The notes under the pieces are model-generated. The model saw only the letters and a list, made by a program, of their open reading frames with translations, was not told the DNA's origin and made no database searches. Made by a program: the position numbers and the translations under genes. A DNA stretch of 64,000 nucleotides from contig CM073327.1 in assembly GCA_037043015.1 (NCBI GenBank), forward strand, positions 14,118,727-14,182,726. The letters run 5' to 3'. Positions 33,616 through 44,642 of the stretch are shown piece after piece; position 1 is the stretch's first letter, and every line of letters starts with the position of its first letter. Source of the stretch: Bryum argenteum. Lineage: Eukaryota > Streptophyta > Bryopsida > Bryales > Bryaceae.

Positions 33616-33668
33616 CTTTCAAATTGAAGGGTATCAATTGCAAAAAAAATGGTACAATACGGTACAGC
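33560..33668 (-). mobile_element. Short retroposed insertion with poly(T)/poly(A) tail
   Basis: A 14-bp direct repeat CATGAACAATACTT (33546-33559 and 33669-33682) flanks 109 bp that begins with TC- and T-runs, including ~50 T. Copy 1 of the vWA segment has this sequence once, without the insert. A long homopolymer tail and a 14-bp target duplication indicate LINE-mediated retroposition of a short RNA on the minus strand. Only ~55 bp of body remain, so the source is unknown. Confidence 0.7.
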
Positions 33669-33686
33669 CATGAACAATACTTTTAA

Positions 33687-34427
33687 CCCTGGAACGTCGA
33701 AGCGGCCATTTTATGTCCGATGAACAGAACATTTCTCACTGTAACCTATTATTGCGGGATGAATTTCATTCATGATTTTTGTAATTGGATTTATGAATGA
33801 TAATAGCATATCATGGAATTCATTTGAGGTCATTTAAGGTATTTCCTAAGATCACATGTGGTATGAAAGTTGAAAGAATGGTTAAAAACAAATCACCACA
33901 CAAAGTGCATTTACGCAACTTTTTCCTACTTTTATTAAGTCTCAAATTTAGGCAACTAAATGATCTCTTTTGAGTTCAAGCTCAATTCATAAAATGAATC
34001 TTACCAAGTCTTGTTTCTACTCCAAGTTAGAATTTCAAGAAATTCCTAATATCTAGTGATTTACTGACACCTTAAGTTTACATGCCTATAGGGTCTCTTT
34101 CTCAATTTTCAAATATAGCATGACACTAAACCAAGGATTACACCATGCTATTCTTCACTACAATGTCCCCTTATTCTAAAAATTTCAGATTTTTTGAAAG
34201 TGATTTGTATTTGATATGAATTATTTTTGGTTTTTCTTTGAAAATTCACTTGAATTTCAAATCTTCCCAAAAAAATCTGAAATTTTTACAGCATATGAAA
34301 AGCATGTGATCACATCTACGAAAAATAAAATAAAATATTTTACTTTCAGGTAAAGTGGCGAAGTGGAGGATTCAGAGTAAGGCATATCAAAGTTCAGGCC
34401 ACGGTTATGGGCTCCGACGTTCTAGGG
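33687..34427. mobile_element. TTAA-flanked piggyBac-like element (741 bp)
   Basis: The left end is CCCTGGAACGTCGAAGC. The right end, on the minus strand, is CCCTAGAACGTCGGAGC, close to the classic piggyBac terminus CCCTAGAAAG. TTAA lies at 33683-33686 and 34428-34431. The empty site with a single TTAA is at 22123-22126 in the other vWA segment. No transposase frame is present. Confidence 0.85.
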
Positions 34428-35349
34428 TTAATTGCCTGGTGGTAGCATGCCACATTTAGCCGGCATCACAAATTCCGTGTTCGCCAACAAATCCTGGCAC
34501 ACGATTCCTATTACACAGGACGGCCGTTCACAAAATCAGGTTGTCTCCAAGGACATTGTACAAACTACAGATAAGATCTACGTAGCAACCTGTAGCCTAT
34601 TTGTAATAGAAAAGTGAAGAGCGAGCTACTTTTCTGCTGCAACGGGAATCCGCACACAACCACCACGTCCCTTTGGAGGATATGCCATAATGAGTGGTAC
34701 TATGAAATCAGGAGGTGAGATTAAAATACATTGGTGATTTTACAGACAGTGGTACGGTAGTACTGTATAGGAAGAATGATGATATCACAGGAAAAAGTGA
34801 TATAGTAGAATGGCGCCATTTTGGAGTTCCAACTTTTGGTGCGTGATGTTTAAAATTCCGATATTGATACCGCCATCTCAACGAGGAGGGCTGTTGCGAG
34901 GCAGAAGGTTGTGAAGGTGCTGCACTGTAAGCAAACCAGGCTTTAACGACTCGGGTCGAGGATTGTAATTGATAATCGAAGTGAGCAAATGACCCGTTTA
35001 GTGAACAGCATATGCACACGAGAAAGTGTTTCGATTTCCAGATTCTTCGAGGGATGGTTATTGATGATCATGCAAATCACTGGAATTGGGATCTCGACCA
35101 TTTTCATGTTCCGTCATTCGCTTGGTGGCATATGTGAAACCTACTTTCTGGTTGCAATGTAGCTGGGTAAGAGGAGATTGCGCTCACAAGACAGAATTAT
35201 ACAAAACACACATTCTCGGTGTTTGAAAATTGATGTGAAAACACAGTACACAAATTTTATGTAACTCCAGAAGGGCTGAATCTATTCAGAGAAGTTAGAT
35301 ATACCTATGAAACTGCGTGGTCAGCATTGGGTTACCGGATGGATCACTC

Positions 35350-37001
35350 CTAGGCCCCTTTGTTGATGAGCTTGTCGATGGACTGCAGAGCCTGAATGGC
35401 GGCCTGGATGTAGAAGCTGATGGGGCCAGCCAGGGGCGCAAGTGGGTTGGCGGCGATCTCCTCCTTGACATCGTCGTCCACGGACGGGAGCGGCGCCTTG
35501 GGATCCTCGTCGAATTTCTTGGCCTGCTCCAGGTACTTGTCCATGCGGGGCGTCGCGAACAGACGCATGCTGTCGATATCTCCTCTTGCGGCGTATCGCT
35601 GTCGGTCGTGGGAAAGCTCCGACGAGAGCGCATACGGACGCCCTTGCTTCTCGTACATGTCCTGCGTCTTGAACAGCTTGAGCAATTGCTGGAGCTCCGC
35701 CCTGAGCAAGTCCACCAGTGGGTCCGCTTGCTCCAGAATATCCTCCAGCTCGTTCTGAGCCTCCACGAGCTTGTCGCGGGCATCATTGAGATTCTTGGCA
35801 TCCGCCATTGTCCTCGCTGTCTTGATATTCTGGGCCGTCTTCAGACGAGCCTCCTCTGTCGCTACCTCAGGCGCTGGCGTATCCGGAGCGCCTGCGCCAG
35901 TGCGCCGCATTGTCAGCGTCGCGGGAGGGGCTGGGAACGGCTTTCCACCCGTCGTGTACGAATACGAGATTTCGAGGATGTCGGCGCCGCGCTCGGACTC
36001 GATGGCCGGGAGGAGCAGGTCCACGATGGTCTTGCGAACCTCCTTCGCGTACAGGTCGCCGAAGCTGACGGTCACCGAGGTTCCGTCGGGTGTCTTGGTT
36101 TGTGGGTAGTTTCCGGCGGACACAGTTTGGATTGTCGACTCGTTCTCGATGCGAGTTACTGTCAGCTTGAGGTCCTGCACCACGACGGTGAGCAGACCGG
36201 CGAGGCACTGGGAGAAAGCCTTGCTCAGTCCATCGACGTCGTTGACGACGGCGAACGTACCGCCACTGCTGTTAGCTGCAACAGCGTTGAGGACTTTGGG
36301 GTCGTAGTCCCCACCGAACCCGAAGGTGTAGACAGGTACTTGGCCGATCTTGACAGTGGCCGCATCGCCGCCTTCGTTCTGCTGGCCATCGGACATGAGC
36401 ATGACGCCGGTGACGCGGCCGGTGCTCTCTTTGCGGTCGGTGAGGACCTTGAGTCCGGTAGTGAGACCGGCGCTGATGTTGGTGCCGCCGCTGGCCACGA
36501 GGCTGTCGATGAGACCCTGCAGCTGCGGCTGCGAGGTTTCGGTCACCTGACGCAGCGGGCAGAGCCTTTTTGCGGCACTAGAGAAGCTGACGATGCAGAG
36601 ACGGTCGATGGGGCTCAGCTTCTTGATCACGAACTCCATCGCGGTCTTCATCTTCTGCAGCTTCTCGCCCGCCATACTGCCGCTCACATCGAGCACCGCC
36701 ACCAGGTCCAAACCAGAGCGGTCGCCGGTGGAGTCCCCACCAGTGAGATCCAGCAACACCTTCTGCTGATTCTCCTCGAGTGGCCCTTTCGGGTTCTGCT
36801 TGCTCACCAATTGCACTCTCCCAGCCACGATCGGAATCGGCCTCGGCCCTGCAACCCACCCCCATCGCAACAAATCAGCACATGATCCAGCAACAAAACT
36901 GCATTCACCAAATTTAAATCATCATCACCAACAAGCACGAATCAAGACTACGAACCTGCATTGGGGTCGGCAACGATCGGCTCGTCATCGTTGAAAGACA
37001 T
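35350..37001 (-). CDS. vWA-domain protein, copy 2 (two exons, 514 aa)
   Basis: Exon 1 is 36956-37001, exon 2 is 35350-36848 and the intron is 36849-36955, the same structure as copy 1. The MIDAS is intact (DVSGS 69-73, Thr138, Asp169). Relative to copy 1, Gly131 is Ser (LIDSLVASG) and one Glu is Gln in the C-terminal helical region (MYEKQGRP); most nucleotide changes are silent. Both copies therefore look functional and under constraint, or were recently homogenised. The promoter side (to ~37310) is almost identical in the two copies, so expression may be similar. The 3' side differs and has gained transposons. Confidence 0.85.
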
Positions 37002-37345
37002 GGCGATCGAGAAGCGAAGACGACAACCAAGCAGCTGCTACCAAATGCTTTACAGAATGTACATCTACCTAGTCGAGATCGATTAAGTCAGGAGAAGACC
37101 CTGGTACTTAAACTGCGAAATGCACCGATCCAGACACGGGAACTGACTGATCGGAGACCTCTTCTTCTAGCTCCTTCGAACCAATGGAACATGCGCATCC
37201 TCTGTTAGATCAGTGAACAGGGTATCTCATCCTCTGTTAGTAAAACAGCATCAGCGGCATCGGTCAAACATACTTGCCATAGTTTGCTGCTCCGACACGA
37301 GCGAACACGAGCGAACACGAGAGACTTGCTTTCCGGGCGAGATGC

Positions 37346-38580
37346 TCTCAGATGTCAATCGTGGCACAGCGTGGAAACGGCAACAAGTGGATGTTTGTTT
37401 TTTTAGGACCGCTAGACGTTCTAATTAAGTGCATGCTGAACGAGGACAAAGTAGGTTGTCCGGCCCTGCCTGTGGATCTACTCCGAGTTTGACGGTGGCT
37501 GCCCATGTTTCGGCGACTGTTCATCGTGCCCATGTCTCATCATTAAATTTTTAGTGCAATTGGACGATTGCTTCAGTGCATGTCCATCATTTCTATTTGT
37601 ACTGTTCATAAATGTTTCTGTACTCGTCAGAGCAGCCTGAGATGGACTGTTTCTTGAGCCAGGTCTGTAACAATTTTATTATTAATATTATTACTATTAT
37701 TATTATTATACAGTTCATGAATCAAAGTAGCAACTGAAGGTACTGTCTTGGGCAAAGGGCAGTAACAATGTTTGTACTTGCTCTGACTTTGGAGCACCGC
37801 CGAATCATATATGCACATCTCACAAGGAATTTTAGTGGTAGAAAGTCTGAGGAGTTTCTTGTGAGATAAGGTTGGTGGCTTGAAAGTCACATGGTTTTGG
37901 AAATTGCTTATTGTAAGCCATTCTTGTAAGAGGTGCATTATCTCGTAGGTTATGTCCCTCTTGGATAGATAGATAGAAACTCCGGTCCTTTCTGAGGGGT
38001 CGGCGTGAATGAAGTGTCCGTTCGTAATGCTAATATCCCGATGGCCACTAGACAAGGGGAAATTAAAACAGTACTACTTCCCCCTCTCGAGGGTGCACAC
38101 TATAACTACGCTAGTTTCTAGCCTAGTTACTTGACATAGTATCCCCCCAAAGGGCTTTGAGGTACCCAAATGTCCCTCTTGGACTCCCATATCCGCCTCA
38201 TCCTCTCGTCCTCCTCATTCTCCTTTAGTCTTCTTGTTTTCCCTTGTCCTCCTCGTCTGCTCATGATTGTAAAGAACATCTTTGTACTAACAAAGTTCTT
38301 GACTCAAATAATTTCCTTGTAATGATAAAAAGAAGCCAATACTTTTTTACAAAGGAAAAAACTTTTCTAAATTTCAACTAGGTCCTTAGCACGCGTGTCG
38401 CCGTGTCCCATTTTCAAAAATATTTTCGAGTGAATAAAGGTTCCTACCGCTAAAATGAGCCTCTAAACAGAATCTATCTCAAAAGTTAAAGTTGAAATTC
38501 AACAAGGGATGAAGGAGAATTAGTCCCACAAAGACCATGTAATTGTTTGGTTTTTGGAGTGCAGTAACATTATCGCAAAT
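37346..38580. other. Intergenic DNA with transposon relics
   Basis: No gene is recognised. It contains an (ATT)n-like stretch at 37675-37710, a dispersed repeat at 37964-38069, and at ~38290-38560 a diverged fragment resembling the inner part of the group 2 TTAA element (compare 13180-13440). Confidence 0.4.
37964..38069 (-). repeat. Dispersed repeat with (GATA)n end, copy 1
   Basis: About 105 bp starting with GATAGATAGATAG and then AACTCCGGTCCTTTCT are repeated at 61684-61797 with ~90% identity by eye. Seen on the minus strand it would end in a (CTAT)n tail. Such simple tails are found at the 3' ends of some LINEs and SINEs. The family is not identified. Confidence 0.5.
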
Positions 38581-38944
38581 AACTGATATTTAACTAAGTA
38601 TGGACTTATTTGCAACTTATGGACTTTTTGCAACTTATGGACTTTTTGCAACTAATGAAGAACCTTGGTTTTATCGGCAGCCAGCCGATACATCCCCACA
38701 TCTTCGACTTTCAAAAGGCCATAACTCACTCATATTTTGTCCAAATCAAACATATGAGGTGTTCTTTGACATCTACATTTTTTGTAGATATCAAAAAACA
38801 CCTCATATGTTTAATTTGGACAAAATTTGACTGAATTATGACCTTTTAAAGATTACTCATGGAGTTTAAAGGTAATATTGGCGGACAGCCGACATTATTT
38901 CTAGACTATGAATTTGTCCAGAATTTAATAGTGAAATATCAGTT
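38581..38944. mobile_element. Foldback element with a long internal hairpin (364 bp)
   Basis: The ends AACTGATATTTAACTA and, on the minus strand, AACTGATATTTCACTA are flanked by AAAT on both sides. Inside, 38713-38776 and 38783-38847 form a near-perfect inverted repeat: two ~64-base arms and a 6-base loop. A 19-bp unit (GCAACTTATGGACTTTTT) is repeated about three times at 38600-38655. Non-coding; a small-RNA precursor is possible. Confidence 0.6.
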
Positions 38945-40670
38945 AAATCAAATACCAATTTCATTTGAATCACAAATGTATCAACTATACAGCTGCTACA
39001 TTTATCTTAGGATCATAATTACTCAACAAAAAATATAAAATAAAATGATGCAATGCCAAAATTGATGTTCTGGGATTTAAGTTGAAATTATGAAGAGCCA
39101 TATTAACTTCTTAATTTGCAGTCTGTCTATTATTTTATTTTTTTACCGAGTTGGATCCCAAATCAAATTTAATTCTCATGATTAAATTTTCAAATCAACA
39201 AAAGATGCTCTAATTTATGCAATTGTATTTTGGTGACAACCCTTATTGTTTTAGGGTTTGACATTAGAGGAGAATTGGGGTCTTAGAGTGTCCAAATTGG
39301 AAATTGGGTTTTCTCAAGATAGGTACACGTGACATTTCGAAAAATGACATTTGGCAATACACCTAAGGTGATGACATCTTAATGTGAAAGGGTTACACAC
39401 AAGCCCGAATTGGTTCAAAGTTATAAATGTCAACTTAAGTGAGGACATTTGAAATGATTATGACTGTTCGTGGAAATTTTTAAAAATAATTAATTTTCAA
39501 GCCAAAAGTACTAGGCCTCCTGAAACCCAATTTCTTGTTATGGACATGAGGCATGTATTTTTTGATTGAGAGCCACTTATTTGAGAAAGATTAGTTTAAA
39601 TGAGTTTTGTTTATAAAACTAAAATCTAAAAGGAAGTTCAATAAATTTATTGAATGATGATTTATAATCAGAAGACTTTGAGTGTTGCATTTGCAATGAT
39701 GTCTCTATATTGAAAAATTTTGAGAAAGCACTTAGTGCTTGGGAGCTCCACCTTCTTTATCCAAGGTTGCAAAACTTCTTGTGCATATGAAGAGAGAGCA
39801 AGACTACTTTAAGCTTGACAACACACTAACATAAAACTCCTCAAAGTAAGGCTTAATTCGACTCACATGAAACTAAAGCTCCCCCCAAGTAGCCCTTGAT
39901 TTTCCTAAAGCTCTTCTAACTAAAGCCTACAATACATCGTGATAGGCTCATCTTTAATCACATCATCATAACCTTGTTTTCTCTTAATAATAAAAATTTC
40001 AAGTGGGTGCAAACTTTTTCCCTCACTAATTTCAAAATTCATAATGGGTCCAAACTACGTACGGCTTTACAAATTACTAATAAAATATCATGCATTTAAA
40101 ATCTTGGAAAAATACAACCAAAAACACCCTATGCAAATACATCCTTCAAACATGCCAAATAGGATGACGAGGGGCGTGAAAACAACTGCCTCCTGAGCCA
40201 AAGGAGAGATTTCAAGGCAAATATCCTGATGCACTTCATGTTCAATAAGATTTTAAACCTAAGTCACCTAGGCATATCATCAAGGGTATGTCGAACCGGC
40301 ATTTTTTTCACACCAACCCCACAAGAGATTAGTGTTCTTATTTCTTTATAGATTTTAAGAACTAAAGTGGAGAAATGTGCAATGAAAAAAGAGTTGTGGG
40401 TGGGACTAGGTCAAGGTGAAGTATTGTAGCCTTGCCACCTTCATGAGTACTTAAAAATAGTCTTGTAGTCGACTAATGCACGATATCCTAAAAATAACCC
40501 CTCCGAGCACTCCACAAAACACTTGTTGAGCAAAATTCGCTCAATTATGGCACAAATAAGCTTCCAAGGATAAGCACGATTCCCGTCGAATGCACCTCTT
40601 GCAGGAACAAATTGACGTTGGTTGCCATGCTGATGCTGCGAAGATTCTCTGATCCAGTCACAGCAGTGTT
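38945..40670. other. AT-rich DNA without recognised gene
   Basis: At ~39060-39210 there is a diverged relic of the group 2 TTAA element (compare 14780-14910). I see nothing else assignable. GC content rises from about 40700 towards the next gene. Confidence 0.35.
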
Positions 40671-40972
40671 GTCACCCCAAGTTGCGGTACGTACAGTGTT
40701 TGGATTTTCACTTTTGTCCGATTACTTTTTCAACTCCTGAAAAAACAAAATCCAGAACAATCGGAGCACGTGGCCTGTCGGCGACATTGGCGAGCTTGCA
40801 GTCCCCTGGAAGGTCACGTTTTTTGCCTGTGAGTGATTCCCGTGCATCGGGCGGATATCAGACTCGGCCGGTCAAGGTCTACGAGAGCTACAGTCCCAGT
40901 GACCTAGTTCGGTTGAAGACCCAGGTGGATGAGCAATATGCACATCCGTCGTGGTCACTGGAACAAGCGCTG

Positions 40973-40979
40973 TATAAAA
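40973..40979 (+). promoter_or_regulatory. TATA box of the DPP6-N-like gene
   Basis: TATAAAA lies 78 bp upstream of the start codon at 41057, which leaves room for a transcription start ~30 bp downstream and a short leader. Confidence 0.55.
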
Positions 40980-41056
40980 CTGCCATCTTGGGATGCAGGA
41001 AGCAAGCGAGAGTGATTTGAATCCCCACCATTTGAAAGATTGTGAAAGTAGCGAGG

Positions 41057-43312
41057 ATGGGGGAGAGCCGTGGAAGTATTGCGTGCTTCGCGACCTACAG
41101 GCCGCCTGTGCCCCTCGACATCTTCTCGGCCCCGATCCCGCCCTCGTCCAAGAGCGATGAGCTGCTCATGAGCGATGGGTTCTCGTACAATTACAATTGC
41201 CGGATGATTCCTCCCGCGGCGTTGAAGGTGCTTCTGAAGCGTCCCGCGTTCGCAGCTGAGTTGGTTACCGACGCTGATGTCGATGCCGGCCGCGTCAATG
41301 CCATGGTGTTCGTCTCCGAACGAGACGACAGCCTTGAGACCCTCCGCATTGCCCTGCGGTCTACCGCTGACAACAAGGTGAAGGTGTTCACCTTGGCTGA
41401 GATCTTCGGCGCTGCTGACTTTAGTGGAGTGCGATTGGAGGATCATGGTTGCATCGGTGGTGGCTACAAGGTGGGTTCTGTCACTAAAGACTTCTCGCTC
41501 ATCTACGTCTCCACCAAGGAGCCGGTGACGGATCGTCGTAGTCCCTGGACCGTCGTTTACAAGACCAATCTTAAAACCGGCAAGACCGAGCGCCTCACTC
41601 CCGCTAGTAAGTCTCTTGCTTTGATCTTTTGTTGATTTATTTGGATTATCGGCTTTCGGATGATTGATTGTGTGTTGTGTGCAGATAATTTCGATTTGAG
41701 CCCGTCTGTGTCGCCCTCGGGGAAGCTTGTGGCGGTGGCGTCGTTCCAAGGGAAGGATTGGGAAGGCGAGATCGAGGACCTGAAGACCAACATCCAGGTC
41801 ATGAACGTGGAGAGGCCGCCGTTGGGTCGCAAGGAGATGATCAAGAATGGCGGGTGGCCATCGTGGGGCAGCGAGAACGTCCTCTTCTTCCACAGGAAGG
41901 TGGGTGAATTTTGGGGCGTTTTTAAGTTCACCATTAGCACTAAGGCAGAAGTCCGTGTCACACCGGACGGGATCGACGCGGTGACTCCGGTGGCCATCAG
42001 CGAGACCAAAGTGGCGGTGGCCACCATCCGGCAGAAGTCGAAGTTCAGTGACGTCCGAACTGAGGCCCAGTACCGCCACATCGAGGTTTTCGACGCGGCC
42101 GAGATCGGGTCGCCGCCGGTGCAGATCACTCAGAAGATGAGGCCCAAGGGCGACCACTTCAACCCCTTCGTTGTGGACGGCAACCGCATCGGCTACCACC
42201 GCGCCAGGAGCGACCTCCTGAAGCACGGCGACGACGTCCCTCGTAACTTCCACAAGCTCGAGTCGCCCGTGAAGGAAGTCGGGCTCTTCCGCGTCTCCGG
42301 CGTGTTTCCGACGATCTCCAAGGACGGGTCGAAGCTGGCGTTCGTCGACAACGAGTTCAAGGCCTTGTGGGTCGCCGACAGCCAGGGTCTCCGAATCGTG
42401 TACGAGACCAAGGGCCCCGACAGCCTCTTCGGGCCGATGTGGAACCAGAACGCTGAGAAGGACATCCTCTACGTCTGCGTAGGCCCCTCTTTCGCCGCAG
42501 GCAAACCCTTGGAAATCTGCGCCATCCCCAACATCTCGTCTGGCGCGCGCCAGCGCCGGCAGCTCACGATGGGCAAGTTTAACAACGCATTCCCGTCGAG
42601 CTCCCCTGACGGAAAGAGATTTGTCTTTCGGTCGACGAGGGACGGCGGCGAGAAGAAGTACAAGAACCTGTACATCATGGAGGATCAGGAGGTCGGGGAG
42701 TACGGGGACGGCACGGTGACGCGCCTAACGAACGGCCCATGGGTTGATACTCACTGCCAGTGGTCACCTAACGGGGACTGGATCGCATTCTCCTCGACCC
42801 GCGACAAGCCCGCTGGCGCACCGGAGTCTGACAACGGTCTGGACCCAGGTTTCTACGCCGTCTTTCTGGTTAGGGCGAGCGACCCAACGGTGGTCATCCG
42901 CGTGCTGAAGAGCGGAAACGACGTAGGCGGTCACGTGAACCACCCAGTATTCTCCCCCGACGGCTTGAGCATCGCGGTGACCTCGGACTTGGCCGCCGTG
43001 ACATGTGAGCCGATCTCCCTACCGCTGTTCCTGCACTCGGTGCGACCATACGGCGACATCTTCGTGATAGACATCGACAAGACGGACATCACCAAGAACA
43101 AGGATGTGAAGAAGTTCCATCGCGTCACGCACAGCAAGTACGAGTACTCGACGCCCGCGTGGACGACATTCTCGACAACCGACCCGAATGCGCAGTGGAA
43201 CGTCCTGGTGAAGAAGGATACGTACACTCCGTCGTGCCCCTACGCCTACCCCGACGGCGGCGAGAGCTGGCACATGACTGGCCACCTCGTCCTCCCCAAG
43301 AGGTGCTGCTGA
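41057..43312 (+). CDS. DPP6-N/TolB-like beta-propeller protein (two exons, 725 aa)
   Basis: Exon 1 is 41057-41606 and exon 2 is 41685-43312. The 78-bp intron (GTAAGT...GTGCAG) keeps the frame across LTPA-NNFDLS. I chose the ATG at 41057 because the open frame upstream has only a GTG. The protein carries repeated PD40/WD40-like strands: SPSGKLVAVASF, SKDGSKLAFVD, SPDGKRFVFRSTRDG, SPNGDWIAFSSTRD and SPDGLSIAVTSD. It ends with CEPISLP, RPYGDIFVIDID and SKYEYSTPAWTTF. This matches the plant DPP6 N-terminal domain-like family (Arabidopsis At1g21680 type, ~700 aa), so it is full length. These proteins have the propeller of dipeptidyl peptidase 6/TolB but no peptidase domain; their role is poorly known. 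No membrane anchor is seen. The gene is GC-rich with one short intron. Confidence 0.88.
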
Positions 43313-43900
43313 TCAGTTGCTGCCTTTTTGATCGATGAATAAGCAAGCGCGCGTTGTGGCTACCTCCGGTTACGGTGGGGTTTCGCTTGAGACAAACAGA
43401 TACTCCGGCGCCCATCGAGGAATTGGAGTCAATTTTGAACTGTTTCTTCACCGAAAAAATGAGAGAATCGGTGTTCATTGCAGTTGATGTCGGCGATTTG
43501 TTTCTTGAAGGTAGCCAACAGATGATGCTGGCCCTAAGCTGGCTAGAATACCAATGTATTTACTGTATATGAAATAGACCTATTTTGGGTTGTACACATT
43601 CGGTTGCACACATTCTAGACAGGTGGTATCCACAGAAGCTTTATGCATATTCAACCTACGGAGTTCGTAGCGCAAATCTAGTAGACCAAATAAACAACTT
43701 CCAAGTCTATGGACCCCTTGACTACAGTACATGCCCAGGATCATGTGCCCAAACTGGAACTTTTTAAGACCCTGCTGCACATGCTCCTCACAATTTGAGG
43801 ACCTGATACTGATTGTGAAATTGAATGAAAGTTTACTACGTCACCACATTCACAAAAAAAAATTAGGAAGAGAAACAGCTCACAAAGGACACTGACCAAC
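43313..43900 (+). other. 3' flank of the DPP6-N-like gene
   Basis: Probable 3' UTR and downstream DNA. AATAAG-like signals occur soon after the stop (43338 region). No further gene is seen. Confidence 0.35.
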
Positions 43901-43911
43901 GGACCTCAGAG

Positions 43912-44061
43912 AACCCTAAACCCTAAATCTGTAACTTACGTGGTTGAATAAGCACTGAAAATTGTTGTAATACGTGATCTTACTAGAAAGAACAAAATTC
44001 TACGGAGCAGTAGGGAAAATTGGCGAGGAGCGAGCTCATAATCCTCTTCGGTCGATATATA
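43912..44061 (+). promoter_or_regulatory. Promoter-like block with telo-box repeat and TATA
   Basis: AACCCTAAACCCTAAA (43912-43927) is a telo-box motif. A GATATATAT stretch (~44054-44062) lies about 75 bp before the ATG of the putative gene at 44133. The combination resembles a plant promoter, but the gene behind it is uncertain. Confidence 0.35.
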
Positions 44062-44132
44062 TTCAGCTCGTGAGACTGTTCGATACCGTATACAAAAGAT
44101 TCAAGGAATGAACGCTTGCATCTCAGAAGGAG

Positions 44133-44357
44133 ATGAACTCTGAGCTCTTTCTAGACACTCAAGCTATTACGGAGGAAGTACAATTGTTAAAGACACTTCC
44201 CCTTCGACAACACCTGGGACGGTCTGCTTTTACACTGCTATGTTACTTCAGCTCCATTACTTGTACATTGATAGCAATCAATTTGTTCTTTCAGCAATGC
44301 CCTGGTAATGCGACAAAATCAGGTGGAACAACTACAAGCAAAGCGAGTGTCCCAGCA
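44133..44357 (+). CDS. Unassigned putative gene fragment (two short exons)
   Basis: An ATG at 44133 opens MNSELFLDTQAITEEVQLLK. Possible exon 1 (44133-44221) and exon 2 (44295-44357) are separated by a 73-bp intron ending TTCTTTCAG and join in frame as RQHLG-RNALVMRQNQVEQLQ, a helical, coiled-coil-like sequence. The donor (GTCTGC) is weak. I cannot follow the gene with confidence beyond 44357, although open sequence with a similar look occurs at ~44640-44820 (NVIANYMGRERELCVVQ). The uninterrupted 169-codon reading to 44642 is the alternative. The protein family is not recognised, and it may be a pseudogene. Confidence 0.3.
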
Positions 44358-44642
44358 GTGAAAGTGATGACATTGTTTGCCGATTCTCTTAAAAGTGTCA
44401 GCAAAGGATGGTCGGCACGCTCGAAAAGTATCAGTGGAATTCGACACCTGCAAATAGCACTCAAGTATCGGCCATGCAGTACATTGAAATTGAGAAGCTT
44501 TTCGCTTGCCTTCTCTTTTTGTCTCTATCCTGAATTGACGTGTGAACTCCTTTGTTTGTTTTTCTCTCTGACCAACTCCATTATTCAGAACCACTTGTTA
44601 TTTGACATTGAACAGCGCTTTTCGGATGATTACAGAATGTAA

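Larger units (their letters stand above)
32524..37345 (-). repeat. Segmental duplication, vWA copy 2
   Basis: Second copy of 21400-25120, offset 12,248 bp in the coding part. It contains three extra insertions not present in copy 1. The right breakpoint lies near 37345, where the copies stop matching after the shared CACGAGAGACTTGCTT. Confidence 0.85.

Noticed and set aside
40682-41020. 112-codon plus-strand frame upstream of the DPP6-N-like gene
   Set aside because: It covers the TATA box and leader of the following gene and shows no recognisable motif, so it is probably chance in GC-richer promoter DNA. A gene fragment is not excluded.
40955-42253. 432-codon minus-strand frame across the DPP6-N-like gene
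   Set aside because: Antisense shadow: it crosses the intron and promoter of a clear plus-strand gene and has no domain content.
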